Origin: Tectiglobus sp965224045
GTDB taxonomy: Bacteria; Pseudomonadota; Alphaproteobacteria; Rhizobiales; Hyphomicrobiaceae
Direction of reading: 5' to 3'
Assembly: GCA_965224045.1 (NCBI GenBank)
Contig: CBDCYD010000015.1
Coordinates: 62,001 to 126,000, forward strand
DNA length: 64,000 nt
Positions 27,161 to 35,400 of the stretch are shown here, one piece after another (the first letter of the stretch is position 1; every line of letters starts with the position of its first letter). A program made the translations under genes and the position numbers. The notes under the pieces were generated by a model. It was not told the origin of the DNA. It did not search any database and worked only from the letters and a program-made list of their open reading frames with translations.

Positions 27161-27553
27161 ATGTCCGACGACGATTTTCAGCGGATCGAGGTGATCACGG
27201 GGACGGCCCGACGGCGACGCTGGTCGACCGAGCAGAAGCTTCGCATCATCGAGGAAAGCTACGATCCCGGTGAGACGGTGTCCGCCGTCGCACGCCGCCA
27301 TGGCGTTGCGGCCAACCTTCTGTTCAGATGGCGCAGACTGATGAGCGAAGGGGGCACGAGAGCGGTGGGATCGGATGAAGAGGTGGTTGGCGCATCCGAG
27401 GTGCGCAAGCTCGAAGCACAGGTCCGCGAGCTTGAACGCCAGCTCGGGCGCAAGACCATGGAAGCCGAGATCCTGCGCGAGGCGCTTGAAAAAGCGCGGG
27501 CAAAAAAACCGACCTTGCTGTTGCGCTCTGCGAGCAAGGGAGATGGCCGGTGA
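27161..27553 (+). CDS. IS3 family OrfA (helix-turn-helix, leucine zipper)
   Basis: A 130-residue protein. It has a helix-turn-helix (RRRRWSTEQKLRIIEESYD, then SAVARRHGVAANLLFRWRR) that binds the element ends, followed by a coiled coil (EVRKLEAQVRELERQLGRK). The start MSDDDFQRIEV is chosen over an upstream codon since it fits the usual size. A run of seven A (GCAAAAAAACC near 27500-27508) lies near its end, ahead of the overlap with orfB. A -1 slip there would join the two frames into the full transposase. Confidence 0.87.
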   Translation: MSDDDFQRIEVITGTARRRRWSTEQKLRIIEESYDPGETVSAVARRHGVAANLLFRWRRLMSEGGTRAVGSDEEVVGASEVRKLEAQVRELERQLGRKTMEAEILREALEKARAKKPTLLLRSASKGDGR

Positions 27554-28374
27554 AGACGATCGCTACGACACTCGGCGTCGCCCGCTCCCGCCTGCATGAT
27601 CGCCTGAATCGGAGTGAGAAGCCGCATCTGAAGCCCTCAAGAGCGGAAGATGCGGCGGTGGTGCAGCGCATTCAGAAACTCGTCGGGGAACGCCCGACCT
27701 ATGGCTACCGGCGGGTTACGGCGCTGCTGAACCGGGAATTAGTCAATGAAAACAAACCCCGCGTGAACCACAAGCGGGTCTACCGGCTGATGAAACAGCA
27801 CGGTCTCCTGCTCGCTCGCCACACCGCAGAGCGCCCCGGCCGCCGCCACGACGGCAAGGTAGTCGTGATGTGCTCGAATGTCCGCTGGTGCTCCGATGCA
27901 TGCGAGTTCACGTGCTGGAACGGGGAGATTGTCCGCGTGGCGTTCGCGATCGACGCGCACGATCGAGAGATTATATCGTGGCGGGCTGTGACCGGCGGCG
28001 GGATCAGTGGAGACATGATCCGCGACATGATGCTGGACGCGGTGGAGAGTCGGTTCGCTGCCATGCGTGCGCCGCACCCGGTCGAGTGGCTGTCCGACAA
28101 TGGCAGCCCCTACACCGCCAAAGCGACACGGGACTTCGCGACGGCCCTCAACCTGGTGCCAAGCTTCACGCCCGTCGCCAGCCCCGAAAGCAATGGGCTC
28201 GCGGAGGCGTTCGTGAAAACCTTCAAGCGCGACTACGTCCGGATCGCGACGATCCCGGATGCCAAAGCCGCCTTGTCATTGATCGCCGGATGGATCGAGG
28301 ACTACAACGACAACCATCCACACTCCGGGCTCAGAATGCGCTCGCCCCGCGAGCACCGAAGAGCCCATCCGTAA
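27550..28374 (+). CDS. IS3 family OrfB (DDE transposase domain)
   Basis: A 274-residue catalytic domain. It carries an N-terminal helical region (TTLGVARSRLHDRLNRS), H-K-R-V-Y-R-L-M-K, and the rve-type DDE core: first Asp in WCSDACEFTCWN, second in WLSDNGSPYTA, Glu in SNGLAEAFVKTFKRD. The C-terminus YNDNHPHSGLRMRSPREHRR is characteristic. The separate start shown is GTG at 27550, overlapping the orfA stop, but this frame is already open from 27490, so the active protein is probably an OrfAB fusion formed by frameshifting at the A7 run. Confidence 0.9.
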   Translation: MKTIATTLGVARSRLHDRLNRSEKPHLKPSRAEDAAVVQRIQKLVGERPTYGYRRVTALLNRELVNENKPRVNHKRVYRLMKQHGLLLARHTAERPGRRHDGKVVVMCSNVRWCSDACEFTCWNGEIVRVAFAIDAHDREIISWRAVTGGGISGDMIRDMMLDAVESRFAAMRAPHPVEWLSDNGSPYTAKATRDFATALNLVPSFTPVASPESNGLAEAFVKTFKRDYVRIATIPDAKAALSLIAGWIEDYNDNHPHSGLRMRSPREHRRAHP

Positions 28375-28408
28375 CCGCAAGGTGTCCGGTCAGACAGGGG
28401 CAACTCCA

Positions 28409-28413
28409 ATAAG
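28409..28413. repeat. target-site duplication ATAAG, right copy
   Basis: Second copy of the 5-base duplication, directly after the right inverted repeat of the IS3-type element. Confidence 0.8.
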
Positions 28414-28718
28414 CTCGTGGCGCTAGATAGAGGTAAGACAGATGACCGAGTACCAGAGGTTTGCTGACCGCGCAGCGTAAATGCAACGAGCGCAACTTGC
28501 GAATTAATGGAGAACTGCGTCCGATTTGGGTCAATTTGGTGAGTGGGTTGCGATGCAGCATGACGGCAGCGATACCGCTGGCAGCGGACGCGATGTGCTC
28601 AAACGGCGATATGACCGATGGGCCAATAGGAGAACTAGTCGATTACCGCTCGACTGAAATTTCCTGGCCTAACAAGTGAATATGCCAGTTGTGCTGAAGG
28701 ATCGTCTTTGCGGTCACC
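28414..28718. other. non-coding stretch, possible decayed small gene
   Basis: About 305 bases. A ribosome-binding site AGAGG and a start codon near 28441 open a 12-codon frame (MTEYQRFADRAA) that stops at once; it looks like the beginning of a longer small gene that has decayed. No other coding signal is seen. Confidence 0.3.
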
Positions 28719-30617
28719 TTATTCTGGGATACCAGCTTTTCGGAGTCCTGCAGCCCATCGCTCGATCGCGTCCTTATCACTTCTGTTCTTGCTGGCCCGA
28801 CGCCTATATTCGGAAACGGTGTAATTAGGGCTGAGACGAAGCAGCCGCTTCGCTGCCTCGCTTGCCTCGGCCTTGGGGCCGGTTTCACCTAAGGCTCTTA
28901 CTAAGCTTTCGACACACCGCACGTCGTTCGGGCTCTTCTGTAAACACTCGAGGGCTGTTTCTTTTGCACCGACGTAGTCTCCGAGCGCGAACAGGGCTTG
29001 GGACAGAATCGCACCAACGTAAACGGGGCTAAGATACGGATCGAGCGCCAGGGCTAATCGGACCGTCTTCACGACTCCCCGATAATCGCCAGCGCCAAGC
29101 AAGACGCTTGAAACCTCGGATAATACATCGCTATCTGTTGGTGCTAGTTCTCTTGCTTTCGTGGCTGCCCTGAGCGCCTTGTCGTAGTCTCGACGTAATC
29201 GGAGCGCCATCCCATGGACCGCATGAGCGTACGCATCATCGGGTGCAAGCGCTGCTCCTCTTGCCGCCGCTGCCACAACTCGGGCGGCAGTCTCAGGTTT
29301 GGCGTACTCGGCACTGATCCTGCTGGTGAAGAAGAAGTTCTCGACACGCGACAGGACGGTATGAGCCTTCGCATAGTTAGGATCGATCTCGATCGCCCGC
29401 CTCAATAGACTCCGCGCTTCTTCCACCGCCGTAAGAGTATTCTTGCGGAAGAGCAGCGAGGCTCTCGCAGTCAAATCATAGGCGGCCAGTTTTTCTGCCG
29501 GAGCTTCCAGCGCGCGTTGGCCTTCGCGACGGCGCAGGCGAGAGGCCACTGAGCCGACTATCCGATCGACGAGTTGGTCCTGGACTTTGAATAACTCCGA
29601 AAAAGGGCGGTCGAAGCGTTCGGCCCAAACATGTGTTCCGCCGGTCGTCTCGATCAGCTGTGCCGTGACCCGCATGTTGTTGTTCGTTCTTCGTGCGCTT
29701 CCTTCCAGCATGTAACGCACGCCAAGCTGCTTGCCCAGATGCCGTGCATCTACTGCTTTTCCTTTGAACGTGAAGGCAGTATTGCGTGCCACGACCAATA
29801 AGCCAGGAGTACGTGCCAACGCCGTCGTAATATCTTCAGTAAACGCGTCGCTGAAATAGTCTTGCGTTGGATCGCCGCTGAGATTTGCAAACGGTAATAC
29901 TATGAGAGCGGGACGCATTTGCGCATGCGTCTGGCCATCCGTAGTGCTCACCCTAAAAAAGTCTGTGCTCCAGAGCGCGGCAAGCAGCACGACTAGCGAA
30001 AGCCCCGCTGCGGCCCCTAAAAGGGGTCGTTTCCTGGTCGCTGCTGCGGACAGTCTGGCGATCAGACTAGGAGTATGGGTTTCGCTTCCGTCGGCATGGA
30101 CGCGGAATACTCGGACGGGCCGCGTGATATTCTTGACTTCGACTTCGCCGAGGTCTTCGAGGCCGATTTCAAACCGGTCTCGGACTTGGTCGCGTGCCGC
30201 CCGTGAGATGCATATCCCTCCAGGTTCCGCCAAATTCTCCAGCCGAGCGGCCACATTGACGCCATCGCCAAGCAGGTCACCATCCGACTCAATAACATCA
30301 CCAAGATTGATTCCGATCCGAAACTCGATACGAGCGGCCTCCGCTACAGCGCGGTTGCGCTCGCACATACCTTCTTGGACGTCCAGGGCACAACGGAGCG
30401 CATCTACGACACTAGGAAACTCAATCAGCAGACTGTCGCCAGCAGTGTTTGCGATGCGGCCACCATACTCTGCGATCTTTGGGTCGATCAGCTCAGTTCG
30501 ATGAAGGCGTAGCGCCCTATACGTACCTTCCTCATCGACCGTGATGAGACGGGAATAGCCGGCTACGTCTGCTGCGACGATCGCTGCCAGCCTTCGTGCA
30601 ACCCGCTCTGTCTCCAA
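28719..30617 (-). CDS. class III adenylate cyclase with TolB-like and TPR domains
   Basis: A 632-residue membrane protein starting at TTG (GGAGGAG about 8-10 bases upstream). The cytoplasmic cyclase domain (about 8-170) has metal ligands D17 (AADVAGYSRL) and D61 (AGDSLLIEF) and the N121/R125 pair (VNVAARLENL), so it should be active. One transmembrane helix (about 199-217) leads to a TolB-like domain starting P-A-L-I-V-L-P-F-A-N-L-S-G-D, with YMLEGSARR and WAERFDR, and then TPR-type repeats (IDPNYAKAHTVLSR, LAPTDSDVLSEVSSVL). The plan is typical of the many cyclases in Hyphomicrobiales. It likely converts an extracytoplasmic cue into cAMP. It points towards the IS3-type element and is monocistronic. 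Confidence 0.88.
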   Translation of the reverse strand: METERVARRLAAIVAADVAGYSRLITVDEEGTYRALRLHRTELIDPKIAEYGGRIANTAGDSLLIEFPSVVDALRCALDVQEGMCERNRAVAEAARIEFRIGINLGDVIESDGDLLGDGVNVAARLENLAEPGGICISRAARDQVRDRFEIGLEDLGEVEVKNITRPVRVFRVHADGSETHTPSLIARLSAAATRKRPLLGAAAGLSLVVLLAALWSTDFFRVSTTDGQTHAQMRPALIVLPFANLSGDPTQDYFSDAFTEDITTALARTPGLLVVARNTAFTFKGKAVDARHLGKQLGVRYMLEGSARRTNNNMRVTAQLIETTGGTHVWAERFDRPFSELFKVQDQLVDRIVGSVASRLRRREGQRALEAPAEKLAAYDLTARASLLFRKNTLTAVEEARSLLRRAIEIDPNYAKAHTVLSRVENFFFTSRISAEYAKPETAARVVAAAARGAALAPDDAYAHAVHGMALRLRRDYDKALRAATKARELAPTDSDVLSEVSSVLLGAGDYRGVVKTVRLALALDPYLSPVYVGAILSQALFALGDYVGAKETALECLQKSPNDVRCVESLVRALGETGPKAEASEAAKRLLRLSPNYTVSEYRRRASKNRSDKDAIERWAAGLRKAGIPE

Positions 30618-31023
30618 AGGACACTCTCCTCCCCAATCCTCAAGTGCAGGTTATCGGATTTGAGCATCTTCGACTACAAGCAGTTGGGCGATGGGATGCT
30701 GAGCGAGGCTTGGTCGGCTCAGGGTCAAAAGTGAGCTAGTGCGCTGCACAACGAATGTCCGCACCTGGTGAGAGCAGTCGACCTCGCGCTCGCCCATTGA
30801 TACTCAGCCATGCCCGCGATGCTCTGCAAAGCAGCCAATTTTCCCCAACCATTTGCTGTCTACCAGAGGGACTGGGTGATGCCTGCCACAAGCCTTCTGC
30901 GAAGGCGATGCCAACGAATTGTTGTGCTTGTGCGAGCAGCCTTTCGCGCCGATCATTGATGATGTGATTCGGGCTCAGGGAAGCCTTTGATCAATCTTTT
31001 TTTCCGCCCTATGGACAGGACAA
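30618..31023. other. non-coding stretch, no gene recognised
   Basis: About 400 bases upstream of the cyclase and of the terminase-like gene. Divergent promoters are expected here. I see no supported coding frame or strong structure. Confidence 0.45.
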
Positions 31024-31524
31024 ATGTGGGAACAAAATCAACCCGTAAAGGCCAAAGGCCGTCGCGGCCGGCCGGAGCGGTTTGCGCCGGAGCAAGTCAT
31101 CCATGCGCTGCTAATGGAGCGTGGTTACGTAAGTGGTGCTGCGCGTCGGTTGGGGTGCAGCCGAAAGACAATTCACAACTACATCAAGCGTCATCCAGTC
31201 GTCGCCGAAATGCTGGAGGATTATCATGGTGTCCGGCTTGATCGCTATGAATTGGCTCTCGAGAGAAAAGCGCAAAAGGGTAGCGTCAAGGCGATGATCG
31301 CTATTCTTGGGACGCACGGTCGCCACCGAGGGTGGGGTGGAATTTCGGAGCCGGGTGACACACCAAATTCAAGCCACGCCAGATATCACCGTGGCGGAGA
31401 TACTGCCCGCGAGCGCGCGCGCCAAGAGCGGATACTTGAGGAGCGGCAGAGTGCCATCCGAGAATTCACAGAATGGTCGCGCCAGTGCGATGAAGTATAT
31501 AGAGCGACAATGGGCCAAGCTTAG
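31024..31524 (+). CDS. helix-turn-helix protein resembling a small terminase subunit
   Basis: A 166-residue protein. After a basic start (KAKGRRGRPERF) it has a clear homeodomain-like helix-turn-helix (VIHALLMERGYVSGAARRLG, then CSRKTIHNYIKRHP), followed by EMLEDYHGVRLDRYELALERKAQKG and SVKAMIAILGTHGRHRGW, a segment seen in phage small terminase-like and gene-transfer proteins. From about residue 105 the protein looks less regular, while the neighbouring frame reads SRVTHQIQATPDITVAEIL, which fits this protein type better; residues 126 onward (ARERARQERILEERQSAIRE) fit again. Two compensating frameshifts are therefore possible. No other phage structural gene is nearby, so it is probably a stray element gene. 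Confidence 0.5.
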   Translation: MWEQNQPVKAKGRRGRPERFAPEQVIHALLMERGYVSGAARRLGCSRKTIHNYIKRHPVVAEMLEDYHGVRLDRYELALERKAQKGSVKAMIAILGTHGRHRGWGGISEPGDTPNSSHARYHRGGDTARERARQERILEERQSAIREFTEWSRQCDEVYRATMGQA

Positions 31525-31550
31525 CAGGTATGCCGGGAAGGCCGGATTGC

Positions 31551-32129
31551 CTATCGGTTCTCAGCCATGACACGGTAGACACTCGACCGCGCAACGCCTA
31601 GGCGCTTGGCGATTTCCGTAGGACCAACTCCTTGGTCAGCCATGTCTTGGATTTCAGCCTTGCGGGCGCGCACCGTTGGCTTGCGGCCTTTGTATTTGCC
31701 TTCAGCTTTAGCCTTAGCAATGCCTTCGCGTTGGCGTTCCAGCATGATCTCGCGCTCGAACTCGGCAACTGCACCAAGAACGGTCAACATCAAACGACCG
31801 TTGGCCGTGCCGGTGTCTAACCCCATGTTCCGGATGCGCAGATGAGCACCATTTGCCCGTACCGCATCGAGGATGCGCAACAGGTCTTTGACTGAGCGCG
31901 CCAACCGGTCGAGTTTGGTGACAACGAGCACATCGCCATCCCGCAAATAGTCGAGCAAGGCTTCGAGTTGTTCGCGCCGACCCACCGACGATACCTGCTC
32001 CGTGAAGATCTTCTTGCAACCCAACGCCTCCAGATCGCGCATCTGCGCTTCGAGACCAGCCTCCTGTTCGATGGTCGAGGTTCGGGCGTAGCCGATCAAA
32101 ACGTTTGTGGTCGCATCCGACATGTCCAT
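31551..32129 (-). CDS. serine recombinase (resolvase/invertase family)
   Basis: A 192-residue small serine recombinase. The nucleophile is S18 in GYARTST; further catalytic residues lie in VVTKLDRLARSVKDL and the helix E motif EFEREIMLERQREGIAKAKAEG. A C-terminal helix-turn-helix (EIQDMADQGVGPTEIAKRLG, then VARSSVYRV) binds the site. Size and order are those of Tn3-type resolvases and DNA invertases. No transposase of the Tn3 family and no obvious res array was found, though a short perfect hairpin lies about 100 bases upstream. The gene converges on the terminase-like gene. Confidence 0.93.
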   Translation of the reverse strand: MDMSDATTNVLIGYARTSTIEQEAGLEAQMRDLEALGCKKIFTEQVSSVGRREQLEALLDYLRDGDVLVVTKLDRLARSVKDLLRILDAVRANGAHLRIRNMGLDTGTANGRLMLTVLGAVAEFEREIMLERQREGIAKAKAEGKYKGRKPTVRARKAEIQDMADQGVGPTEIAKRLGVARSSVYRVMAENR

Positions 32130-32486
32130 CTCGCAACTGTTCCATTGACGACGAAGACGTTGCGGGACAGAGCGTGCGAAAATGCGTCCAGGACTCTATT
32201 TGGGCGCTGGGAAGGGCAGCAGCGAGTGACCCACTGGGGCAAGCCCCAGTGCGGCACACATCTATGCAGTACATGATCGGTCCCGCGGCGTCCGACATAA
32301 CAGCATCGAATTGCCTGGTGTTGCGCCCCGGCGCTTGGTCAAGATCTGGCTGTCAGTGTTCGTGAGGAGCGGGCGGCGGGCCATAAGTCTTCAGTGACGA
32401 GCGTTAACCTCTGTCCGACTGGCACCACCGCGCCTGCCGGTGATCGTTCATCGTTATCACTCACTCTAAAACTGAGGAGTTGATCA
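32130..32486. other. non-coding stretch between two recombinase genes
   Basis: About 357 bases between the divergent serine recombinase and tyrosine integrase. It should hold both promoters and possibly recombination sites. Only one strong structure, the hairpin at 32232-32251, is visible. Confidence 0.45.
32232..32251. other. perfect hairpin upstream of the serine recombinase
   Basis: CACTGGGG/CCCCAGTG with a 4-base CAAG spacer, about 100 bases upstream of the recombinase start. There is no T-run on either side. It may be part of a recombination or regulatory site. Confidence 0.5.
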
Positions 32487-33122
32487 ATGAAAACGATCCG
32501 AGAAATCATTCGTCCGCGCGAGGAATCTGAGCCTTGGAACAAGGGCAAGATCATTGGACAAAAACCACCACTCCTGCCCAAACATGTCTGGGCCATTCGT
32601 ACGAAGCTCCAGATGGAAAAGCAGATGCGTGATCTTGCACTGTTCAATCTGGCCATCGACAGCAAGCTCCGAGGGTGTGATGTCGTCCGACTGCGCTTGG
32701 ACGATGTTGCACCGAACGGCTACGCTATTGAGCGGGCTATTGTTCGACAGCAAAAGACAGGTCATCCAGTCAAGTTTGAGTTGACCGAGCAAACACGTGG
32801 CTCAGTTGATGTGTACTTGAGAGACGTTGATCGCGCATCTCAAGTTTGGCTGTTTCCAGGCCGAGGCGCGCCTGTGAAGCATTTGACTACGCGGCAATAT
32901 TCTCGCCTCTTGGGTCAATGGCTTGAGTCCGTTGGTCTTGATCCGACGCTTTACGGGACGCACTCACTCAGGCGGACAAAGGCCACGCTGATCTATAAGC
33001 GCACCGGAAATCTTCGTGCAGTGCAACTGCTGCTCGGCCATACCAAGATCGAGAGCACGGTCAGATACCTCGGAATAGAGGTCGACGACGCACTTGAGAT
33101 CTCTGAGAAGATTGACATCTGA
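32487..33122 (+). CDS. small tyrosine recombinase (phage-type integrase)
   Basis: A 211-residue integrase; the ATG follows GAGGAG by about 8 bases. The N-terminus EPWNKGKIIGQKPPLLP replaces the usual core-binding domain, and the catalytic core follows: first Arg region LRGCDVVRLRLDDV, then HSLRRTKATLI (H-x-x-R), LLGHTKIEST (second His) and the nucleophile in VRYLGIEV. Short integrases of this type, lacking a full N-terminal arm-binding domain, are common as orphan genes in Proteobacteria. It is intact and has a weak hairpin at 33133-33149 after its stop. A cut-down relative lies at 23254. Confidence 0.9.
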   Translation: MKTIREIIRPREESEPWNKGKIIGQKPPLLPKHVWAIRTKLQMEKQMRDLALFNLAIDSKLRGCDVVRLRLDDVAPNGYAIERAIVRQQKTGHPVKFELTEQTRGSVDVYLRDVDRASQVWLFPGRGAPVKHLTTRQYSRLLGQWLESVGLDPTLYGTHSLRRTKATLIYKRTGNLRAVQLLLGHTKIESTVRYLGIEVDDALEISEKIDI

Positions 33123-33132
33123 CCTGATCGGG

Positions 33133-33149
33133 CGGAGCGACATGCTCCG
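33133..33149 (+). terminator. possible weak terminator
   Basis: Stem CGGAGC/GCTCCG with a 5-base loop, 10 bases after the integrase stop, followed by TCCTTT. Short and with a poor T-run. Confidence 0.4.
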
Positions 33150-33283
33150 TCCTTTGCATTGATTGGTCCAGGCTAACCATGCGAATTCTGCGGCATGACG
33201 GACACACCAATGCCGGGCAATCGCGTTTAATTTGACGGCTTCGTCCACAAAGACGACTTCGGAACTAGTGACGCAAGCGCAAA

Positions 33284-34189
33284 CTAGAGCGCAGGCTCGA
33301 CGTTAATTCGACGGGCGAGTGCCAGCATCCGCTCCGCCCTTCTTACAATCGGCTCATCGATCATTTTGCCTTCGAAGGCAACGGCTCCTGAGCCATCCGA
33401 CTTTGCCTTGCCGTAGAGTTCGACGACCCGTTCGGCGCTTTCGATCTCCTTTGCGGATGGCGAGAATTCCTCATTCAGGATCGTGACTTGAGCCGGGTGA
33501 ATGCACGGGCCACCGTCGAAGCCGAGCTTTCTGGCCCGTTGGACGTTGGCTCGAAAAAGATCCAGGTCCGAGAAGTTGGCGATTGAGCCGGGATAGCCGA
33601 GCATGAGTAGTCCGGCCTCGCGCGCGGCAACATGAACCTCGCGATTGAAGCCTAAGATGGCCTCGGTTTCGACTTCCGGCATACCGATCACATCTGCAAA
33701 GTCTTCCATGCCAACGCTCACGGCACGCAGGCGCGGGCTGGCGTGCACGATATCCCTCACGTTCAGATAGCCTTTGGCAGTTTCAATGAGCACGAAGAGG
33801 CCGACCGAGCCTGGCGACAGCCCCCGTTCAGCTTCTAGCTCCGAGACGACCTCATCGACGAAAACCACATGCTCTGCTGACTCCGCCTTTGGCAGAACGA
33901 GTGCCGTCACGCCTTCTAGAACGGAGGCCTCAAGATCAGCCATCGTCATGCGCCAGGGCCGATTGATGCGGATGAGCACGTCCGCCCCTGCTCGGCCGAC
34001 TTGCGTAATGACATCCGGTAATAGAGAACGGGCGCGCTCCTTTTCTTTGGGCGCGACCGCGTCTTCGAGATCAACAATGATGGCATCGGCGCCCCGTGTG
34101 TGAGCCCTTTCGACAAAGCGCTCTGCGGTTGCCGGTACGAAAAGCAACGAACGCCACAACGGTTGCTCAGTGGTTGCCAAATTCATCAA
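33284..34189 (-). CDS. HpcH/HpaI-CitE family CoA-ester lyase
   Basis: A 301-residue member of the CitE/malyl-CoA lyase family, which cleaves beta-hydroxyacyl-CoA esters (malyl-, citramalyl-, citryl-CoA) to acetyl-CoA plus a 2-oxo acid. The TIM-barrel motifs are present: RSLLFVPAT at the start, ADAIIVDLEDAVAP, RINRP, LVLPKAES, the metal-binding Glu of VLIETAKGYLN and the Asp of VGMEDFADVIG, and CIHPAQ near the end. It is the last gene of the tct operon, its start overlapping the CoA-transferase stop by 4 bases. Next to a CoA-transferase this points to activation and cleavage of a hydroxy-acid taken up by the TctCBA system. The exact acid is not fixed by sequence. Confidence 0.88.
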   Translation of the reverse strand: MMNLATTEQPLWRSLLFVPATAERFVERAHTRGADAIIVDLEDAVAPKEKERARSLLPDVITQVGRAGADVLIRINRPWRMTMADLEASVLEGVTALVLPKAESAEHVVFVDEVVSELEAERGLSPGSVGLFVLIETAKGYLNVRDIVHASPRLRAVSVGMEDFADVIGMPEVETEAILGFNREVHVAAREAGLLMLGYPGSIANFSDLDLFRANVQRARKLGFDGGPCIHPAQVTILNEEFSPSAKEIESAERVVELYGKAKSDGSGAVAFEGKMIDEPIVRRAERMLALARRINVEPAL

Positions 34190-35400
34190 ACGATGCCTTG
34201 GCCAGCGAGCCGTTCTAACTCATCTTGTCTTAGTCCGATCTCCGCGAAGATTTCGTTATTGTGTTGGCCTAGGTCAGGAGCTGGTGATCGCAAAGACGCC
34301 GGCGTGCCAGACATTCTTGGAATGACATTGTGCATCGGTACGTGGCCCATTTCGGCATCGGGGACATCGACGATGATCGCACGATCGTTGATGTAAGGAT
34401 GATCCATCAGCTGAGCTATATCAGCTACCGGCCCGACTGTAACATCTGCTTTCTCAAAGAGTTCCAACAGCTCGGCCTGGGTGTGGCTCGCCATGAAGTC
34501 TCCGACGATAGGATCAAGTTCATCACTGTTGGCCACGCGATCCGAATTGGTCTTGTACTTTGGGTCATCGATCAGCTCCGGCTTGCCGATCGCCGTGAAC
34601 AGGCGCTCGGCCATGGCCTGCATGGAAGCCGACAAAGCAACGTATTTGCCGTCGCGTGTGCGGTACGCGTTGCGCGGCGCGGTCTGTACGGATCGAGAAC
34701 CTGTACGTTCCGGGACATCTCCCGTCAGGCGGTATTGGGCGGCTATTGGACCGAGTATTGAATAGATTGGGTCGAACAACGGGAGATCGATAACCTGGCC
34801 TTTGCCGTCGCCCAGTTCGACGTTGCGCATTGCAGCCATAACCGCGAATGAACCGTAGAGACCGGCAATCATGTCCGCCAAAGCCAACGGCGGTAGAACG
34901 GGCGGGCGATCGGCGAAGCCGTTCATCGCCGCAAAGCCGGACATAGCTTCAACTAGGCTCCCAAATCCCGGCTTGTGCGCATAAAGACCAGTCTGGCCCC
35001 AGCCTGATACGCGCATGATAACAAGCTTTGGATTGCGTGCGAAAAGCACATCCGGGCCGATGCCCCACTTCTCAAGCGTTCCTGGCTTGAAATTCTCTAC
35101 GAGCACGTTCATCCGTTCGATGAGGCTCAGGAAAATCTGCTTTCCTTCATCCTGCCTGAGGTCAAGCGTGATACTCTTCTTGTTGCGGCAATAAACTTTC
35201 CAGTGAACGCTGTGGCCCTTGGTTCTCCAGTTTCTCAGGTCATCGCCGACGCCGGGTCGCTCGACCTTGATGACCTCGGCACCGTGGTCGGCAAGCAGAT
35301 GTGTCACAATGTTCCCTGACACGAGCCGCGAAAGGTCCAGAACACGTATGCCAGTGAGAGAAGACTTTGCTTGCGGCTGAAAATCGACTTCAACAGTCAC
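34186..35400 (-). CDS. class III (CaiB/BaiF family) CoA-transferase
   Basis: A 404-residue family III CoA-transferase. The N-terminal Rossmann-like motif LTGIRVLDLSRLVSGN and AEVIKVERPGVGD are diagnostic; the catalytic aspartate is D176 in LALADMIAGLYG. Further conserved patches are DLRQDEGKQIF, VENFKPGTLEKWG and NPKLVIMRVSGWGQTG. The enzyme moves CoA from a donor such as succinyl-CoA to a carboxylic acid. It overlaps the permease gene by 4 bases upstream and the lyase gene by 4 bases downstream, so the three are translationally linked. The natural acceptor should be the acid imported by the TctCBA system. Confidence 0.92.
   Translation of the reverse strand: MTVEVDFQPQAKSSLTGIRVLDLSRLVSGNIVTHLLADHGAEVIKVERPGVGDDLRNWRTKGHSVHWKVYCRNKKSITLDLRQDEGKQIFLSLIERMNVLVENFKPGTLEKWGIGPDVLFARNPKLVIMRVSGWGQTGLYAHKPGFGSLVEAMSGFAAMNGFADRPPVLPPLALADMIAGLYGSFAVMAAMRNVELGDGKGQVIDLPLFDPIYSILGPIAAQYRLTGDVPERTGSRSVQTAPRNAYRTRDGKYVALSASMQAMAERLFTAIGKPELIDDPKYKTNSDRVANSDELDPIVGDFMASHTQAELLELFEKADVTVGPVADIAQLMDHPYINDRAIIVDVPDAEMGHVPMHNVIPRMSGTPASLRSPAPDLGQHNNEIFAEIGLRQDELERLAGQGIV

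Larger units (their letters stand above)
27088..28408 (+). mobile_element. IS3 family insertion sequence
   Basis: A 1321-bp element. Terminal inverted repeats of about 28 bp are visible: the left end begins TGAACTGGCCCC and runs to TTGACCGGACACC (27088-27116), the right end is its near complement GGTGTCCGGTCAGA to AACTCCA (28381-28408). A 5-bp direct repeat ATAAG flanks both sides. It carries two overlapping frames, orfA and orfB, as in other IS3 family members. Ends, frames and target duplication are all intact, so the insertion looks recent. Confidence 0.9.

Noticed and set aside
32232..32251. Hairpin considered as part of a CRISPR-like or iteron array
   Set aside because: It occurs once, with no spaced repeats nearby. 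No CRISPR array was seen anywhere in the window.
31024..33122. Prophage remnant call for the terminase-like, serine recombinase and integrase genes
   Set aside because: No capsid, portal, tail or lysis genes are present. Three unrelated mobile-element genes side by side are not enough.
10254..33283. Whole 10-33 kb region as one genomic island
   Set aside because: No repeat of the tRNA end was found, and the cyclase and regulator genes in between look like ordinary host genes, so a single island cannot be supported.
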